From NCBI GenBank assembly GCA_044344935.1, contig JBIJCA010000067.1, positions 1 to 17,664 of the forward strand: a stretch of DNA of 17,664 bases, given 5' to 3'. This document shows positions 7,862 through 14,118 of this stretch, piece after piece. The stretch's first letter is position 1; every line of letters begins with the position of its first letter. Made by a program: the position numbers and the translations under genes. A model generated the notes under the pieces. That model worked only from the letters and a program-made list of their open reading frames with translations. It made no database searches and was not told the DNA's origin. The stretch comes from Aquimonas sp044344935. Lineage in GTDB: Bacteria > Pseudomonadota > Gammaproteobacteria > Xanthomonadales > Xanthomonadaceae.

Positions 7862-7885
7862 CATAGGGTGGGTCTTGACCCACCA
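7862..7885 (+). repeat. 24-nt palindromic repeat, CATAGGG family, copy 3
   Basis: CATAGGGTGGGTC-TT-GACCCACCA; core arms GGTGGGTC and GACCCACC pair perfectly. It lies 79 nt before the next copy in the same orientation. Confidence 0.85.
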
Positions 7886-7940
7886 AGCCTCGAACACAAC
7901 CGAGACTTCCCCACCCGTCGCCACCGTCGAGCGCGAGAGC

Positions 7941-7964
7941 CATAGGGTGGGTCTTGACCCACCG
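7941..7964 (+). repeat. 24-nt palindromic repeat, CATAGGG family, copy 4
   Basis: CATAGGGTGGGTC-TT-GACCCACCG; identical to copy 3 except for the last base. The flanking sequences differ, so the mobile or conserved unit is the 24-mer. Confidence 0.85.
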
Positions 7965-8052
7965 AAGTCGGGCATTCGCGCGTTGAGGTGGTGACGGATC
8001 GAGACGTCTGGGGACGCTTCGAGACGTTGCAGCCAATACCCGCCATAAGGCG

Positions 8053-8140
8053 ACTGTGGTGAGCGTTCGGCCCCGGTGGGTCAAGACCCACCCTATGCAC
8101 TGTGGCGAGCGTTCGGCTCGCGGTGGGTCAACCACCCCAG
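8053..8140 (+). repeat. Tandem duplication, about 46 nt x 2
   Basis: The units start at 8053 and 8099. Both begin ACTGTGG(T/C)GAGCGTTCGG and continue into GGTGGGTCAA. The first carries an intact 24-nt repeat. In the second the palindrome has collapsed to GGTGGGTCAACCACCCC (8122-8138). Confidence 0.65.
8074..8097 (-). repeat. 24-nt palindromic repeat, CATAGGG family, copy 5 (reverse)
   Basis: Plus strand reads CGGTGGGTC-AA-GACCCACCCTATG, the exact reverse complement of copy 4. It sits inside the first unit of a 46-nt tandem duplication. Confidence 0.85.
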
Positions 8141-8142
8141 GG

Positions 8143-8165
8143 CTTCCGGATGATCTTTCCGGAAG
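8143..8165. repeat. Palindrome TTCCGG-N9-CCGGAA, copy 1
   Basis: CTTCCGGA (8143-8150) and TCCGGAAG (8158-8165) are perfect reverse complements around TGATCTT. A second palindrome of the same pattern is centred about 62 nt downstream. Both lie 5' of the cupin-DUF2867 gene, so they could be paired regulator sites. Confidence 0.55.
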
Positions 8166-8205
8166 TCTGCAGGTGGCTGATATCTGACGCCTTTTCAGCG
8201 CCTTG

Positions 8206-8227
8206 TTCCGGCGTGATCGATCCGGAA
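8206..8227. repeat. Palindrome TTCCGG-N10-CCGGAA, copy 2
   Basis: TTCCGG (8206-8211) and CCGGAA (8222-8227) flank CGTGATCGAT. It shares the arms and a central GATC with the palindrome at 8143-8165. Confidence 0.5.
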
Positions 8228-8362
8228 GCCGGCGGGCAGGGAGGTTCCCGAAGCTGTGGCTCTGATCCGTTGCGACCCGCGCTGCTTGTGTGACGGCCGC
8301 ATGCGGGGCGGATTTCGGACGCACCCGAGAACCTGCGACACACGCCCTAACGAGGCTTCACC

Positions 8363-8466
8363 ATGACCCAGCATGCCCAGGCCAGCACAAGCTTCCCCGC
8401 GCTTCGACTCGACACCGGCGCAGGCCGGCAGCCGATTGAAATCCACCTCATCGCCCAGCTCGCCCC
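8363..8466 (+). pseudogene. Out-of-frame N-terminal part of the cupin-DUF2867 gene
   Basis: An ATG at 8363 preceded by GAGG (8 nt away) begins a frame-2 peptide, MTQHAQASTSFPALRLDTGA and on through EIHLIAQLAP. This frame turns into Arg/Ser/Pro-rich noise after about 8466. Frame 1 opens at 8440 and from 8461 reads protein-like sequence (QRLIEETAARQRAHPAYRDA) that leads directly into the downstream cupin. Adding one base at the CCCC run (8463-8466) would join the two into one ORF of 464 aa. So this is most likely the true start of the downstream gene, separated by a one-base deletion or a sequencing error. Confidence 0.7.
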
Positions 8467-8544
8467 AGGCAGCGCCTCATCGAGGAGACCGCAGCGCGCC
8501 AGCGGGCGCACCCGGCCTATCGCGACGCGCTTGATGAGCCCTCG

Positions 8545-9756
8545 GTGCGCCTCGCCGGCATGCACCTCGCCCAGGGCGACGCCTCGTCCCTGTACAGCTT
8601 CGTGGTCGGCCCGCAGGGGCATCCCTTCCACCGGCATGCGGGGGCGCGCATGTTCACCGCGATCTCCGGAAGCTCGGGCGCGCTGCTGCGTTTCTGCGGC
8701 GCGGATGACGCCGCGCTCGCTGCCGATCCCGCGGCCTTCCTGCGAGCGCTGCATCAGGTTCGTGTGCCGCCGGACAGCCTGTTCAGCGTGCGCTTCGGCG
8801 GTGGCACCTGGCATCAGTTCCTGCCGCAGCGGCCCGGGCGCGGGCACGGCGCCCTGTTCGCCCTGTCCTACCACGCCGATGAACTCGGTGGCGTTCTGGA
8901 CGAGGCACTGCGCGCCCGGATTCTCGACGACCGCGCCGACATTCCCAGCCTCACCGAGACCGTCCCGGAACCGGTGCGCGCGCTGCTGGCCACGGATCCG
9001 CCACCCGCGGCCGAATACCGGCTGAGCCTCGCCGCGAAGCCCGACAGCTACGCACATCGCCTCGGCTACCTGCTGCGCCGCGCCTGCGGACGACTGCAGT
9101 CGACACTCGCGCGCTGGCAAACCACGGCGCGCCCGGCCACCACGCCGCCTCCTGAGCCCAAGGCGAGTCGTGAACAGCAGCTGCCCGCGCGCAGTCTGCT
9201 GCCTGCCCTGCTGGCGGAAGGTCGCGACGATTGCACGCTGATCGAACTGCCCGCAGAACGCGATCCTCAGCCTTCGGCAACCCGACTGCTGGCGCGCGTG
9301 CTTGAAGGCTTCGTGGAAAATCCGCCCGCCAGCGTCGGATGGCTGATGCGCCTCAGAAACCTGCTGGTCAAGCCGCTCGGCCTGCGCACCGCCACGCTGG
9401 GCTGCCCCGTGTCCTCCCTGCATTCGACCGACGCGCCCGGCCGCTTTCTCGGCCGCTACCCGGTGCTGGCCAGCAGCGTGGCGGCGGACGACCGCTGGGC
9501 GGAGGTGATTCTCGGCGCGAACGATCGGCACCTGCGCTTCCGCACCAGCGTGAGCGTGAGCCTCGAACCCGCAGGCCGCTGCCAGATCCGACTGGCGTCA
9601 CGGGTCCGCACCTCGAACGCGTTCGGTGCCTTCTACATGTTCGCGATCCGGCACGTGCACGAGCGCCATGTCGCACCGACGCTTCTGCGCTGGGCGGTAG
9701 GCCATGCGCTCGGAGCCACGAGCGGCGGAGCGTTCGGAGCCTTGCCCCTGCGCTGA
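8545..9756 (+). CDS. Cupin + DUF2867 domain protein (5' end frameshifted)
   Basis: The frame-1 ORF from the GTG at 8545 gives 403 aa, but coding sequence in this frame extends upstream to about 8461 and the natural start is probably 8363. The N-terminal third looks like a small cupin barrel: GHPFHRHAGARMF (about 25-37) supplies candidate metal ligands H29 and H31, and GGTWHQFLP (about 86-94) supplies H90. A Pro/Ala-rich linker (about 190-212) follows. The C-terminal part (about 213-385) matches the DUF2867 pattern: WLMRLRNLLVKPLGLRT, GRFLGRYPVL, ILGANDRHLRFRTSV and a final HVAPTLLRWAVGHAL segment. No function is established for DUF2867 that I know of, and the fusion is unusual. There is no signal peptide. 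It stands alone between two repeat-rich spacers. Confidence 0.75.
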   Translation: MRLAGMHLAQGDASSLYSFVVGPQGHPFHRHAGARMFTAISGSSGALLRFCGADDAALAADPAAFLRALHQVRVPPDSLFSVRFGGGTWHQFLPQRPGRGHGALFALSYHADELGGVLDEALRARILDDRADIPSLTETVPEPVRALLATDPPPAAEYRLSLAAKPDSYAHRLGYLLRRACGRLQSTLARWQTTARPATTPPPEPKASREQQLPARSLLPALLAEGRDDCTLIELPAERDPQPSATRLLARVLEGFVENPPASVGWLMRLRNLLVKPLGLRTATLGCPVSSLHSTDAPGRFLGRYPVLASSVAADDRWAEVILGANDRHLRFRTSVSVSLEPAGRCQIRLASRVRTSNAFGAFYMFAIRHVHERHVAPTLLRWAVGHALGATSGGAFGALPLR

Positions 9757-9948
9757 ACGCGGCCATGGGCCTCACGCAGGTCGCGCGCTTCGTCATCGGC
9801 GGTATGGATTGCCGGCGCCGCAAAAGACGAACGAGCGTTCGGAACAACATGGCCAAGGCAAAGCTCAGCGCTCGCTTCGGTATTGATTGCGTGCGTGTAG
9901 CGGCCAAGCGACTCGCTCCAGGCGGTAGCGTGGCGAGGTTGGGGCTCA

Positions 9949-9972
9949 TGGTGGGCCAGGGCCCACCCTATG
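9949..9972 (-). repeat. 24-nt palindromic repeat, CATAGGG family, copy 6 (reverse)
   Basis: Plus strand reads TGGTGGGCC-AG-GGCCCACCCTATG. Its arms are of the CC/GG type, and it is the reverse complement of the copy at 10098 except at one edge base. Confidence 0.8.
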
Positions 9973-10040
9973 CGGCATCGCGCTTTCGGCTTTCGCGCGC
10001 GGGACACTCAGGATCGCGGGACATCGACGACGCTCCTGCC

Positions 10041-10096
10041 GCTGTCCGCTGTCCGCTGCCGGCTGCCGGCTGCCGGCTGCCCGCGATCCGCGATCC
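10041..10096 (+). repeat. Degenerate 7-nt tandem repeat, 8 units
   Basis: Eight consecutive heptamers: GCTGTCC x2, GCTGCCG x3, GCTGCCC, GCGATCC x2. The tract ends directly at a 24-nt repeat (GCATAGG begins the next heptamer register). Period 7 is shared with the GGGATTS arrays, but the unit sequence differs. Confidence 0.75.
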
Positions 10097-10097
10097 G

Positions 10098-10121
10098 CAT
10101 AGGGTGGGCCCTGGCCCACCG
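10098..10121 (+). repeat. 24-nt palindromic repeat, CATAGGG family, copy 7
   Basis: CATAGGGTGGGCC-CT-GGCCCACCG; perfect core arms. It immediately follows the heptamer tract. Confidence 0.85.
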
Positions 10122-10153
10122 GAGCTGGAACCTGGCCCGCAGCCTGTGGACAA

Positions 10154-10177
10154 CATGGGGTGGGGCCCGACCCACCG
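10154..10177 (+). repeat. 24-nt palindromic repeat, CATAGGG family, copy 8 (variant)
   Basis: CATGGGGTGGGGC-CC-GACCCACCG. It keeps the 24-nt length but has one unpaired position in the stem and the CATGGGG left edge seen in copy 2. Confidence 0.7.
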
Positions 10178-10264
10178 ATGCTCGAATCTCGCCACGAGCT
10201 TCCACCCGGTCACCTCGTCAAAGTCGCGACCGATCGAACCCACTGCGTTACCGCAGCGCAGGGC

Positions 10265-12247
10265 TCATCGCATCCGCGCCATGCCGCGCAGTTCGATCGT
10301 GAACTCGACGCCGCTGCCGTCGGCCAGGTTGGCTGCACGCGCCAGCCCGCCGTGGCGTTCGGCGACCAGCCGCACGATGTGCAGACCGAGCCCGAGATGC
10401 GGAGCCGCGCCGCTGGCGCTGACGCCGCGCGGACGCTGGCTGACCAGGGCATCGAACAGACGCTCGTGGCGGCCAGGGGCGAGCGCGGGGCCGCTGTTGC
10501 TGACGCTCAGGCGCGGCCCGCTTGCGTTCGCAGCGAGAGCGATGCGCACCTCGCCCTCAGGCGGACAGAAGCTGCGTGCGTTGTCGACCAGTTTGTCCAG
10601 CGCCTGAACGATGAGATCCGGCGCACCGTGGAAGAGCAGTTCCGTCGCGGGTACGTTCAAGATCAGCTGGCGCGGGGCGATCAGCTCGCGGTAGCCCTCG
10701 CCACAGCCGCGCACCAGCGCCGACAGGTCGAAGTCCTCGGGTTCAGCCGCGGCGATCGCGCGCTCGATGCGCGAACTCTCGCCCATGGCGCGCACGATCG
10801 CGGCGAGCCGATCGCTGCCGCTGCGCGCGCGCTCCACATAGACCCGGCTCGCCTCCGGCAAGCCCTGCGCCTCCAGGTTGTCGAGCGAGCCGCGCACCAC
10901 TGCCAGCGGCGTATGCAGCTCGTGCGAGAGGGTACCGGCGAGGCTGCGCAGATAGGCTGTGTAGCCGGCCACCTCGTCGAGCAGGGTGCCGAAACTGCGC
11001 GAGAGCTCGCCGAGCTCGTCGACCGCCGCACTGCGCTCGAAGCCGCGCGCGGCGTCGGCGCCGCCGCGCGCCAGCGCGGCTTCGGCCTGCTGCGACAGTC
11101 GCCGGATGCGCGTCGACAGCCGTCCGGCAAACAGGTAGAGCAGGCCCGCCAACAGCAGGACCACGGCAAGGCTCACGCCGAGCACGCGCAGCAGGGCGCG
11201 GTCGGCCAGCAGCAGGGCCGCGCTGGCCTGGCGCAGCACCAGCACGCCGCGGATCTCGCCGTCGCTGCCGATCGCCGCGCGCGCCGACAGCTGCAGGCGA
11301 TTGCCGTCTTCGATCGCGCGCCAGCGGGCCGATTCGAGGCCACCTGGCGTGCTTCCGGTCCCGCCGGCTCGGGCACCCGGAGCGTCGGGCTCGATGCCGC
11401 CCAGCACAGCCGTGAGCAGGCGCCGCCAGCCCGACACCTGGCCGTCGTCGGCGGCCAGCTCACCCACCTGCAGCAAGGCCTGCCCGGCGGTGTCCTGCAG
11501 CTCGCAGACATGGGTGCGTGGACACAGCGCCGACAGCAGCTCACCCAGCGCCGGCTCGGGTTCGCGCAGCGGCCGCAGCAGACCGTCGCCGAGCCGCTGG
11601 CCGGCTTCGCCTGGACCGGCGTGGTCGATGGCACGCACGCCGATCGCCAGCGGCCGCAGGCCGGGCGGCAGGCGCAGTTCGATCCGGTAGCCGCGGGGGT
11701 CCTCGTGCCAATGGCCGATCATGCGCGGCACCGGCCCGCCAAGCGCCTGCAGCGACAGTGCGCCGGGCGCCGCGTTGGCGAGGCGCAGACGCGCACGTCC
11801 GTCGAGGGTATCCAGATCGAACTCGACGCGGTCGGCGAACTGGGCCTCGGGCTGACTGGCCTCGGCACGCAGGCGCGTGGCGTCATCGACGTCGATGAAG
11901 AGGTGCAGGGCCTGCTCGCTGCGTACCGCACGCAGGCGCAGCCGCCCGCCCTCGTCGAGCCGCAGCGCCACCGCGGCCGGCTGCGGCCAATCGGCGTCAT
12001 AGCCGTCGAGCTCGATCGGCACGGCATGCGCCGGCACGCTCAATCCACCGGGTGCCAGCGGCAGGAGGCCGGGATCACGCAGCAGGGCGCGCTCCAGCGC
12101 GCTCGACATCACTTCGAGGGTGGCGGTCTGCTGGGACTCCTGACCGCGGCGCAGCTGCGATTCGAGTTCACGCACCAGCAGCCAGCCGGCGCCCGGCAGG
12201 GCCAGCGCGGCGGCGGCAAGCAGCACCAGCTGCTGGCGCAGGCGCAT
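10265..12247 (-). CDS. pdsS: PdsS-type sensor histidine kinase (proteobacterial dedicated sortase system family)
   Basis: This 660-aa membrane kinase has TM1 at about 7-25, an extracytoplasmic sensor region, TM2 at about 354-374, HAMP-like sequence, then the kinase core. The sensor region begins with a CBM9/DOMON-like segment (PIELDGYDADWPQPAAVALR, about 77-96, continuing to about 210). The H-box is GTLSHELHTPLAVVRGSLDN with phospho-acceptor H442; the N-box is DKLVDNARSF with N556; the G2 box is LGLGLHIVRLVAERHGG (about 618-634). The G1 box reads VSNSGP (582-587), with Asn where most kinases have Asp. The N-terminal layout and the adjacent regulator fit the family named for sortase systems (TIGR03785 as I recall it), but no sortase is nearby. 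It lies 26 nt after pdsR in the same operon. The sensed signal is unknown. Confidence 0.85.
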   Translation of the reverse strand: MRLRQQLVLLAAAALALPGAGWLLVRELESQLRRGQESQQTATLEVMSSALERALLRDPGLLPLAPGGLSVPAHAVPIELDGYDADWPQPAAVALRLDEGGRLRLRAVRSEQALHLFIDVDDATRLRAEASQPEAQFADRVEFDLDTLDGRARLRLANAAPGALSLQALGGPVPRMIGHWHEDPRGYRIELRLPPGLRPLAIGVRAIDHAGPGEAGQRLGDGLLRPLREPEPALGELLSALCPRTHVCELQDTAGQALLQVGELAADDGQVSGWRRLLTAVLGGIEPDAPGARAGGTGSTPGGLESARWRAIEDGNRLQLSARAAIGSDGEIRGVLVLRQASAALLLADRALLRVLGVSLAVVLLLAGLLYLFAGRLSTRIRRLSQQAEAALARGGADAARGFERSAAVDELGELSRSFGTLLDEVAGYTAYLRSLAGTLSHELHTPLAVVRGSLDNLEAQGLPEASRVYVERARSGSDRLAAIVRAMGESSRIERAIAAAEPEDFDLSALVRGCGEGYRELIAPRQLILNVPATELLFHGAPDLIVQALDKLVDNARSFCPPEGEVRIALAANASGPRLSVSNSGPALAPGRHERLFDALVSQRPRGVSASGAAPHLGLGLHIVRLVAERHGGLARAANLADGSGVEFTIELRGMARMR

Positions 12248-12273
12248 CGGTCAGCGTCTGAACTGGATCGGCG

Positions 12274-12963
12274 TCACGGCCGCCAGCGATAGCCGGCGCC
12301 GTGCACGGTATCGACCTCGTCGAAACTCGCGTCGATGGCTTCGAACTTCTTGCGCAGACGCTTGATGTGGGAGGTGATCGTGGCCTCATCGACCACCACT
12401 TCGGCCTCGCGCATCAGCTGATCGCGGGAGCGCACGTGGCCGGGGTGGCGGGCCAGCGCGTGCACGATCCAGAACTCGGTGACGGTCAGCGGCACGGTTT
12501 CGCCCTTCCAGCTGACCTGCATGCGTTCAAGCTCGATGCGCAGGCCGCGCAGGCTGAACACGGTGTCGCGTGCAGCCGGCGAGCGCATCGCGTCGACCCG
12601 GCGGAACAGCGCCGCCACGCGCGCGGTCAGCTGCGGCAGCGAGATGTCCTTGCTGAGGTAATCGTCGGCGCCCAGACGCAGGCCCGAGATCACGTCGATG
12701 TCGGCGTCGCGCGCGGTCAGGAACAGGATCGGCAGGGTTGGCGCGCGCGTGCGCAGCTCGCGGCACAGCTCGAAGCCACCCTCGGGCTCGTCGCCGAGGC
12801 CGACGTCGATCAGCACCAGGTCGGGCAGCTTGAGCGCGAACGCCGCGCGCGCCTCCGGCCGGCTGCTGAAGCCGTGCACCTGGTAGCCGTAGCGGCTCAG
12901 CGCGTCGATGTAGTTGGCGCGGATGTCGGGTTCGTCCTCGACGATGGCGATGGTGCGCGACAT
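12274..12963 (-). CDS. pdsR: PdsR-type response regulator (OmpR-like, proteobacterial dedicated sortase system family)
   Basis: This 229-aa cytosolic two-domain regulator has a receiver domain (about 1-120) with the acidic pocket EDE (9-11), phospho-acceptor D53 in LVLIDVGLGDEPEGGFELCR, T83 in FLTARD and K105 in DDYLSKDISLPQL. The C-terminal winged-helix domain contains VPLTVTEFWIVHALARHPGH, RDQLMREAEVVVDEATITSH and the ending VDTVHGAGYRW. The GLGDEPEGGFELCRELR and ISGLRLGADDYL.KDISLP stretches are characteristic of the PdsR group (TIGR03787 as I recall it). The ATG at 12963 has AAGGA nine nt upstream. It lies 22 nt after the SEC-C gene and 26 nt before pdsS, so the three are probably co-transcribed. 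Confidence 0.9.
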   Translation of the reverse strand: MSRTIAIVEDEPDIRANYIDALSRYGYQVHGFSSRPEARAAFALKLPDLVLIDVGLGDEPEGGFELCRELRTRAPTLPILFLTARDADIDVISGLRLGADDYLSKDISLPQLTARVAALFRRVDAMRSPAARDTVFSLRGLRIELERMQVSWKGETVPLTVTEFWIVHALARHPGHVRSRDQLMREAEVVVDEATITSHIKRLRKKFEAIDASFDEVDTVHGAGYRWRP

Positions 12964-12985
12964 GGGCGGCGTCCTTGCGTGAGGT

Positions 12986-14047
12986 TCAGTGCAGCGCGTC
13001 GGGGGCGCCGTGGCACTTCTTGTACTTCTGTCCGCTGCCGCAGGGGCAGGGATCGTTGCGACCGATGTCGGACTCGCGGCGCACGGTCTGCGGCTTCAGC
13101 TCTTCCAGGCGCACGAAGTGCAGGGTCTGCAGCACGCCCGGCAGGTCCATGATCAGCTGCACGCGCTCGGCGGGGGTCAGCGGCGCCAGCAGGTCGGCGT
13201 CCTCCAGACTCTCGTCGTCGAGGGGGTCATCGGTCTCGGCCGTCACTTCGCGCAGCGAAGCGTCGATGCGCTCGCGGGTGATCGGGCTGCCCGCTACGGG
13301 GTCTCCGCCGCGCACCACGTTGAGGATCTCATCCAGCGCGGCGCGCACTTCGGTGTCGGGCACGCCCGCCTGCTCGATCAGCCGAGCGGTGCGGATCAGC
13401 TCGGGGTCGTTGATGGCGGCCTGCACGTCCTCGGCGGACAGGGCCGAATCGTCGGGCTCGAACTGCTCGAAATCGTCGTCCTCGAGATCATCCTCGAGAT
13501 CGCCCTCATCGAACTCGTCTTCATCGGGATCGGACAGCGCGAAGATCACGCTGACCGCTTCTTCGAGCTCGGGATCGGCTTCGAGGCGCGCATCCCAGGC
13601 CTCCTGCTGCAGGTACATGCCGTACTCGAAGCCGGCCGCCCAGTCGGCGCCATACGGTGTGTCGTCTTCGAGTGCGTCCAGACGGTTCTGGCTGACCGCG
13701 TCGAACACGTCCTCACTGAGCTGGATGGCGGGAATGTGCGCAGCCGCGTCGTCAAGGTCGGTCTGCGCGATGCGACGGCCGACCGCACGCCAGAACGCCA
13801 GCAGGAGACTGCGCAGCTCCTCGTTGCGGGCCGCGTCCTCGAAGGGCGAATCGCCGCCGCCCCAGACGCCGGGCAGGACGTCCTCGATATCGACCGGCGC
13901 TGGCGCCACGAACAGTGCGCTGAAGAACCCGTCGACCGCCTCCAGGTTCATGCCATCGCGCGGCACCGCGCCATCCCACAGCAGGTCATCCAGGCGCCCG
14001 AAATCGGTGTCGGAGAACGGTGCGTTGGGCGGCGTGATCGAGGGCAT
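12986..14047 (-). CDS. YecA/UPF0149-family protein with C-terminal SEC-C zinc motif
   Basis: This 353-aa soluble protein has an N-terminal UPF0149/YecA-like helical domain (about 10-175; GMNLEAVDGFFSALFVAPAP is typical). A strongly acidic stretch follows (about 172-200, nearly all Asp/Glu). Then come a middle helical part and a C-terminal SEC-C motif, GRNDPCPCGSGQKYKKCHG (329-347), with zinc ligands C334, C336, C345 and H346. SEC-C motifs also end SecA, where they bind zinc and contact SecB and ribosomes; YecA in E. coli has been tied to the SecA/ribosome system. Function here is therefore unproven but plausibly linked to translation or secretion. The ATG at 14047 has only a weak ribosome binding site. 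The 22-nt gap to pdsR suggests co-transcription. Confidence 0.82.
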   Translation of the reverse strand: MPSITPPNAPFSDTDFGRLDDLLWDGAVPRDGMNLEAVDGFFSALFVAPAPVDIEDVLPGVWGGGDSPFEDAARNEELRSLLLAFWRAVGRRIAQTDLDDAAAHIPAIQLSEDVFDAVSQNRLDALEDDTPYGADWAAGFEYGMYLQQEAWDARLEADPELEEAVSVIFALSDPDEDEFDEGDLEDDLEDDDFEQFEPDDSALSAEDVQAAINDPELIRTARLIEQAGVPDTEVRAALDEILNVVRGGDPVAGSPITRERIDASLREVTAETDDPLDDESLEDADLLAPLTPAERVQLIMDLPGVLQTLHFVRLEELKPQTVRRESDIGRNDPCPCGSGQKYKKCHGAPDALH

Positions 14048-14084
14048 GGTGTCGGCCTGTCTGAGACTGAGGTCGACATGGTAA

Positions 14085-14117
14085 CGCCGCAGGCGCCGCG
14101 GGGCGGCGCCTGCGGCG
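14085..14117 (-). promoter_or_regulatory. 15-bp perfect hairpin upstream of the SEC-C gene
   Basis: CGCCGCAGGCGCCGC (14085-14099) and GCGGCGCCTGCGGCG (14103-14117) are perfect reverse complements around GGG. It lies 37 nt before the SEC-C start codon, so if transcribed it would form a very stable structure in the mRNA leader. No T-run is present on either side. It abuts the 87-nt element at 14119. Confidence 0.5.
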
Positions 14118-14118
14118 C

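Larger units (their letters stand above)
7741..8362. other. Repeat-dense intergenic region upstream of the cupin-DUF2867 gene
   Basis: No real gene is visible in these 620 nt. ORFs here translate the repeats (strings such as VGQDPP and GWVLTH) and are artefacts. The region holds a hairpin ending in CCCTATG (7771-7795), four 24-nt CATAGGG-family copies plus one decayed copy, a 46-nt tandem duplication (8053-8140) and two TTCCGG-CCGGAA palindromes (8144-8227). Confidence 0.7.
9757..10264. other. Repeat-rich intergenic region, convergent between the cupin gene and pdsS
   Basis: No convincing gene is present in these 508 nt. They hold three 24-nt CATAGGG-family copies (9949, 10098, 10154) and a degenerate heptamer tract (10041-10096). 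Between 9757 and 9940 I see nothing recognisable. Both flanking genes point into this spacer, so it should contain their transcript ends, but no U-tailed hairpin is evident. Confidence 0.6.

Noticed and set aside
7862..8097. CRISPR-like array
   Set aside because: Repeat spacing is irregular, orientations are mixed, copies are only 24 nt and internally palindromic, and no cas gene is present.
7791..8324. ORFs in the tetR-cupin spacer
   Set aside because: Their peptides consist largely of translated 24-nt repeats (VGQDPP, GWVLTH strings), so they are not genes.
8455..8470. Programmed -1 ribosomal frameshifting in the cupin-DUF2867 gene
   Set aside because: The site has only a CCCC run in GCC-CCA and no X-XXY-YYZ heptamer. 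A one-base deletion or sequencing error is simpler.
10160..12292. Long plus-strand ORF (710 codons) opposite pdsS
   Set aside because: It is antisense to a clear histidine kinase, with low-complexity Gln/Arg/His composition and no motif.
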